From assembly GCA_004124875.1 (NCBI GenBank), contig SCKJ01000003.1:92654-156653 (forward strand): a stretch of DNA of 64,000 nucleotides. Reading direction: 5' to 3'. A program made the translations under genes and the position numbers. The stretch comes from Fidelibacterota bacterium. Its GTDB lineage: Bacteria; Fidelibacterota; Marinisomatia; SCGC-AAA003-L08; TS1B11. Positions 60,344 to 64,000 of the stretch are shown piece after piece (the first letter of the stretch is position 1; every line of letters starts with the position of its first letter). The notes under the pieces were generated by a model. It did not search any database. It was not told where the DNA came from and worked only from the letters and a program-made list of their open reading frames with translations.

Positions 60344-63300
60344 CTAAATTCTTGTTTCCAGCCGCGCGACGATCTGCCGTCCCAGGGCGGGACCTCCAAT
60401 AATTTCAAAATGCCGGTTGTCGAGCAGGTTTGACACGGACGTCATGAGGGCCAGGTGCTTGTTAAATCGATAGCTGCCGTGGAAATCTACGATGCCGTAG
60501 CTCTCTATTTCCCCAAAAAATATGCCCGACGCCCACAAGAACCCGTCCACATAGCGGTAGCTGAGTGACAAGGAGGCATTGCCCTTAGGTGGATTATACT
60601 GAAGTTTTATGGCCCCTTTGTGGCGTGGTCCGTTAATGGGATCCTTTGCGCCGGTGATGGGGTTCAGGAATTCCGACAGCCCCAGGAAGGAATAGTTCAG
60701 GTCGAAGTTCACCGAACGGTTAATAAACCACGAGAGGCTCATATCGAGTCCGGTCATGTCCACATCTCCATAATTGGCGTAACCGACAATAATGGGCGAG
60801 TTTTCTCCGGAGGAGGAGTCGACGCTGCCGATACCGAGCAGGTAGTTTGGCCCGCTCCAGTGATCCCGGGCGCTCTCCAGATCTTCTTGATCGATAATGT
60901 GCTCCGGGTCCACATTGATGATGCCGTCGCCGTTCCAGTCTGTGGTAAGCACGGATTTGTCAACGATAAGGGGTGTAATGAAGGTGATGGGCGAAACGAA
61001 CGAGGTGAAGTGGCTCCTGAAAATATCGACGGTACCGTAAAGTGAGTTAAGCAGACGCCCCTTGTAGCCGAATTCCAGGGTGTTGACAATTTCCGGCTTA
61101 ATTTCGGGCAGGTCGGGCACTGTAGACTTGAAATAGCCTTCCACGCGGGGATCCGCCGAGAGGTAAAAGGCGAGCTGCGTCTCGGGATCCATTTCGTAAT
61201 ATTTGAAGTCTTTTACGCTCTGATAATAGATGTTATCGCTCTCACTGCGTACAAAATTGTATCCGCCTGCGGCGCCTTTGGCATAGACCTTAAAGACTCT
61301 GACGCGGGTAACAAACAGATCCAGAAACAGGGCCTGGTTCGATGGCGTGTTAAACGCCTGTGCCCAGGTCAACCGCAGATTCTGATTCTCCTTAGGCTTA
61401 AAGGTAATCCCGAACTTGGGTGAAATTTGGAGACCATCGTTAGCACTGAAGTCGAACGCCCACTTGGTGGGGCTGAAGTTCCTGTCGCCGTTATGGAACC
61501 GGATCATGTCGGTGAGCCGGTCGTGGACGTCAAATCGGGTCGCCTGGATAAAGTCGAAACGGTCGGTCAGCTTGATATTGGCCTGGTAATAAACTCCCAA
61601 TTCATTGACGGTGAAGCGGTTGTCTTCCGCCTGCTCGTCAATGCCTTCATCAATGACCCCGTCCCCGTCATTATCAATACCGTCGGCGATAGCCCCCCAG
61701 GCGCTGTCCCCATCGGTCGAGGCCCAGGCCAGATAGGCTTCGCCCGGATCGTACCGCCCATTTTCGTTGACATCGGCAAATGAGATGGGGGAACCCCCTT
61801 CACCGTTGCCGTTGTTGTCGCGCTTGTCAAACAGCTGGTTGTCCGCGAGAATGGTGCCTCGGGTGTCCGGCAGGGTCAGGAAGTAGTCGGCGCCCCACAC
61901 GAAGCGCAGACGTTCGTTGCGGCTTTCGTAGGCGTGCTGCGCCTGTACGCTGAATTTTTTTGACAGGTCGCGAATGGGCACGCCGGTAGAGAGGGAGCGT
62001 GTCGGGTGATCTTCGGACCCGGATAAGCTGGTGTTCAGATAAGCCTGGAAGAAAAGGTTTTTATACCGGAACCGTCCCTGGTAATAGCGGTAAATCCAGC
62101 CGTCAGCCAGATAGCGCGCGAGACCGGTGATGTTAATATTCCGGGCCCATGCGTAACCGTGAGAAAAGCTCAGCAGCAGGTCGGGGTTGGGCTCGTAGTC
62201 GGCGCGCAAATCATAGCGCACATTACGCACGTCAAAATCGGGAAAATCGTCGATGCCATCGTCATCGGCGTCATTAATCCATTGCGGGAGATCGCCAAAG
62301 TCGATGGTCACATCGCCCTCGCCGCCAAAAATGCCGTCCCCATTGGTGTCGAATTCGATGTTGCCGTCCTTATCATACCGGTAGTCCCCAAACTGGCCCT
62401 CGCCGAAACCTCCAAACCTGTTCAGCCACTGCTGGCCACGCTCGTCGTCCTCATCAATTTCGCCGTCGCCGTCATTGTCAATGCCGTCATACCAGATTTC
62501 AGACAGATCATCGATGCCGTTGTCGATTTTTTCATCAATGAGGCCGTTGCCGTCGTTGTCGATGCCATCGGCGTACTTTTTGCCCAGGTCCATATCGTTG
62601 AGCCACCAGAGAATAATATTGGTACCGGGCACATTGTAGCGCCTGTAGGGATCGGAGGCCGCCTGGTCAATCATCGCCTGGGTGATGGTGGGGCTGTTAT
62701 CTTCGCCGTCAGCGACCAGGTTATCTTTGCCGTCAGCGTAGATGAAGCCGACCATATCCATGGTCTCGTCGATAAAGCCGTTATTGTTGTCATCGATGCC
62801 GTTATTGGGGATCTCCCCCTGGGTTAAATCGGCCAGCAGCTCGGCGGTAAATCTCGGATTGCCGATTTCCGTAACGATGCCGTCGTTGGCTATTCTGTCG
62901 CGCAAATTCTGCGGCCGTCCCAGGAAAGCAGGATCATGGCCCTCATATTCAACGGAGTTGATTTGCCACCACTCTCTGGCGGTGAGATGCACTGCGGAGA
63001 CTTTGAATCCGAAGGGACCAAATGCTGAGGCGTGCCGGAAGGCAATTTTACGAATATCATTATTACCGGCCTGGAGATTCAGGTGCGTGCCCTGCGACCT
63101 TAGCGGCGATTTGGTGATGATGTTAAGCACGCCGCTGTGAGCGTTGGGTCCATAGAGCGCCGATGAGGGGCCCAGGACCACTTCAATCTGCTTCACATCG
63201 TCAAACGATACGGGAATGGTGTTGTAGGCAATGAGCCGCAGCGAGGGCACATTGGCCATCCGTCCATCGGTCAGGGTGAGCAGCCGCGAGCTGAATGAGG

Positions 63301-63856
63301 AGTTGAATCCCCGTGCGCTGAGGTTGTAGCTGTCCACGCCCGACTGCGTAAAATCGACCCCCTTTACCGCTTTCATGTAGTCGCCGAGGTTCGTATTGCT
63401 CTCCCGCCGGATGGCCGCTTCGGTGATGACCACAATGGCGGCGGGGGCGTCTTCCACCCGCTCCCGTTTTCGCGAGGCGGTTATAACGTAGGTTTGGAAT
63501 TGAATGGCCGTGGCGGTTAGCACAAAATCGACTTGTTCGGATGCGCCGACCGACAACTGGATCACCCGTTGGGTCTGCTCATACCCAATGTAAGTGATGG
63601 TCAGGGTGTAAGACCCGGCAGGCAGATTTGTAATGGAGTAATCACCATTTTCATCGGTGGCACTGCCGGTGGCGGCAGGCAGTCTGGAAGAGTTGGCCTG
63701 CACATTGGCGCCGAGCAGAGGCTCACCTGACTGGGCGTCGGTTACCGTGCCGAAGATGCGCCCACTCTGGCCGGCGAGCGGCTGTAGCAGCAAGGTGATA
63801 AAAAAGGCCAAGCCGCACAGGCGGCCTGACCTTTTCATGGTGTTGAAGAAGATCAT
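60344..63856 (-). CDS. TonB-dependent outer membrane receptor with calcium-type loops
   Basis: An 1,170-residue TonB-dependent receptor. After a signal peptide (GLAFFITLLLQPLAGQ) comes a CarboxypepD-reg-like domain (GRIFGTVTDAQSGEPLLGANVQ, YSITNLPAGSYTLTITYIGYE), then a plug (GVDFTQSGVDSYNLSARGFNSSF, LLTLTDGRMANVPSL, IEVVLGPSSALYGPNAHSGVLNI), then the barrel, ending LDNRHFEIIGGPALGRQIVARLETRI. In the plug-to-barrel region several loops have DxDxDG-type motifs (GIDDNNNGFIDE, GIDNDGNGLIDE, GIDNDGDGEIDE, GIDNDGDGVIDE and others), so Ca2+ probably stabilises the extracellular part. Ligand unknown. Confidence 0.92.
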   Translation of the reverse strand: MIFFNTMKRSGRLCGLAFFITLLLQPLAGQSGRIFGTVTDAQSGEPLLGANVQANSSRLPAATGSATDENGDYSITNLPAGSYTLTITYIGYEQTQRVIQLSVGASEQVDFVLTATAIQFQTYVITASRKRERVEDAPAAIVVITEAAIRRESNTNLGDYMKAVKGVDFTQSGVDSYNLSARGFNSSFSSRLLTLTDGRMANVPSLRLIAYNTIPVSFDDVKQIEVVLGPSSALYGPNAHSGVLNIITKSPLRSQGTHLNLQAGNNDIRKIAFRHASAFGPFGFKVSAVHLTAREWWQINSVEYEGHDPAFLGRPQNLRDRIANDGIVTEIGNPRFTAELLADLTQGEIPNNGIDDNNNGFIDETMDMVGFIYADGKDNLVADGEDNSPTITQAMIDQAASDPYRRYNVPGTNIILWWLNDMDLGKKYADGIDNDGNGLIDEKIDNGIDDLSEIWYDGIDNDGDGEIDEDDERGQQWLNRFGGFGEGQFGDYRYDKDGNIEFDTNGDGIFGGEGDVTIDFGDLPQWINDADDDGIDDFPDFDVRNVRYDLRADYEPNPDLLLSFSHGYAWARNINITGLARYLADGWIYRYYQGRFRYKNLFFQAYLNTSLSGSEDHPTRSLSTGVPIRDLSKKFSVQAQHAYESRNERLRFVWGADYFLTLPDTRGTILADNQLFDKRDNNGNGEGGSPISFADVNENGRYDPGEAYLAWASTDGDSAWGAIADGIDNDGDGVIDEGIDEQAEDNRFTVNELGVYYQANIKLTDRFDFIQATRFDVHDRLTDMIRFHNGDRNFSPTKWAFDFSANDGLQISPKFGITFKPKENQNLRLTWAQAFNTPSNQALFLDLFVTRVRVFKVYAKGAAGGYNFVRSESDNIYYQSVKDFKYYEMDPETQLAFYLSADPRVEGYFKSTVPDLPEIKPEIVNTLEFGYKGRLLNSLYGTVDIFRSHFTSFVSPITFITPLIVDKSVLTTDWNGDGIINVDPEHIIDQEDLESARDHWSGPNYLLGIGSVDSSSGENSPIIVGYANYGDVDMTGLDMSLSWFINRSVNFDLNYSFLGLSEFLNPITGAKDPINGPRHKGAIKLQYNPPKGNASLSLSYRYVDGFLWASGIFFGEIESYGIVDFHGSYRFNKHLALMTSVSNLLDNRHFEIIGGPALGRQIVARLETRI

Positions 63857-63864
63857 GCCGAAGA

Positions 63865-64000
63865 TTATTTCAACAGCATCATCTTCTTGGTGGCGACATA
63901 ACCCGGAGTTCTCAAGCGGTAGAAGTAAACGCCGCTGGGAACTGCCGCGCCCAAGTTGTCGCGGCCATCAAACGTGATATCATGGGTGCCCGCAGGCAAT
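63865..64000 (-). CDS. Sorting-domain protein, C-terminal end (partial)
   Basis: The last 44 residues of a protein cut by the window edge: AGTHDITFDGRDNLG, VPSGVYFYRLRTP, KKMMLLK, then TAA at 63865-63867. The W/F-DGRD-x-G, VPSGVYFYRL and KKMMLLK phrases fit the end of a FlgD-like/type A sorting domain, the same kind as in the protein at 9156-9896. It lies 8 bases upstream of the TonB receptor start, so the two are probably one operon, a surface protein with its receptor. Confidence 0.8.
   Translation of the reverse strand, partial: LPAGTHDITFDGRDNLGAAVPSGVYFYRLRTPGYVATKKMMLLK

Noticed and set aside
60880..62830. Tandem DNA repeat in the TonB receptor gene
   Set aside because: The similarity is at the protein level (DxDxDG loops) and the DNA copies are dispersed and divergent, so this is not a tandem repeat.

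Overview
The window looks like chromosomal DNA of a Gram-negative (diderm) bacterium of the Fibrobacterota-Chlorobiota-Bacteroidota (FCB) superphylum, perhaps a Marinimicrobia (SAR406), KSB1 or Calditrichota-type lineage. The evidence is a fused lpxC/fabZ gene, C-terminal sorting or FlgD-like domains of the NYPNPFNP type, a TonB receptor studded with GIDNDGDG calcium-type loops, and complete lipid A, Kdo, Lpt and Bam genes. This placement is inferred from gene content only. Genes are densely packed and most neighbours overlap by ATGA or GTGA. No rRNA, tRNA, CRISPR array, prophage or insertion sequence was recognised.

Layout. 1-4331: the Kdo/LPS-export operon kdsA(end)-kdsC-kdsD-lptC-lptB-rpoN. 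4336-5834: an AT-richer restriction-modification pair (beta-class methyltransferase plus BglII-like endonuclease) wedged between rpoN and hslVU. 5865-8727: hslV, hslU, argF. 8728-11044: a repeat-rich stretch with heptamer tandem arrays and small palindromic elements around a cytochrome-like secreted protein and a UPRT-like gene. 11045-15683 (minus): lpxH, HEAT lipoprotein, FxLYD-type protein, a heme-oxygenase-like diiron protein and a Tat-exported aldo/keto reductase. 15742-16608: an isolated pair of bacterial microcompartment (BMC) shell genes with their own promoter, the second carrying an unusual C-terminal module. 16713-25178: a peptidase/propeller/barrel protein, tgt, a Nudix gene, and a minus-strand MFS, DoxX-thioredoxin and lipoprotein group. 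25334-28157: ferredoxin, a cysteine-free Mrp ATPase with an inserted domain, and two small unknowns. 28206-38186: the envelope operon uppS-bamA-skp-lpxD-lpxC/fabZ-lpxA-unknown-dxr-rseP. 38195-44916 (minus): lpxL, tsaC, msbA, a broken and an intact CDP-glycerol-transferase-like gene, a heptosyltransferase and a DUF3108 gene. 45031-48673: NfeD-type protease, FloA flotillin, an unknown and a methyltransferase. 48623-56959 (minus): M23 peptidase, rhomboid, cdd-udk-tdk-nucleoside transporter (a pyrimidine nucleoside salvage unit), adk, coaE and an LPS-kinase-like gene. 57070-64000: a half-length GT9 gene, a long-form acyl-CoA dehydrogenase, a zinc-ribbon gene, a DUF3467 gene and a TonB receptor preceded by a sorting-domain protein cut by the window edge.

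Together the genes describe outer-membrane construction: Kdo synthesis (kds), lipid A assembly (lpxA/C/D/H/L), flipping (msbA), export (lptB/C), core sugars (GT9, LPS kinase-like), barrel insertion (bamA, skp) and envelope proteolysis (rseP, rhomboid, NfeD). The points most worth following are the orphan BMC shell pair with its C-terminal module, the Mrp ATPase whose CxxC region is replaced by a carboxypeptidase-regulatory-like insert, three genes (lpxA, coaE, the acyl-CoA dehydrogenase) that appear to begin at codons other than ATG/GTG/TTG, and the heptamer repeat arrays.
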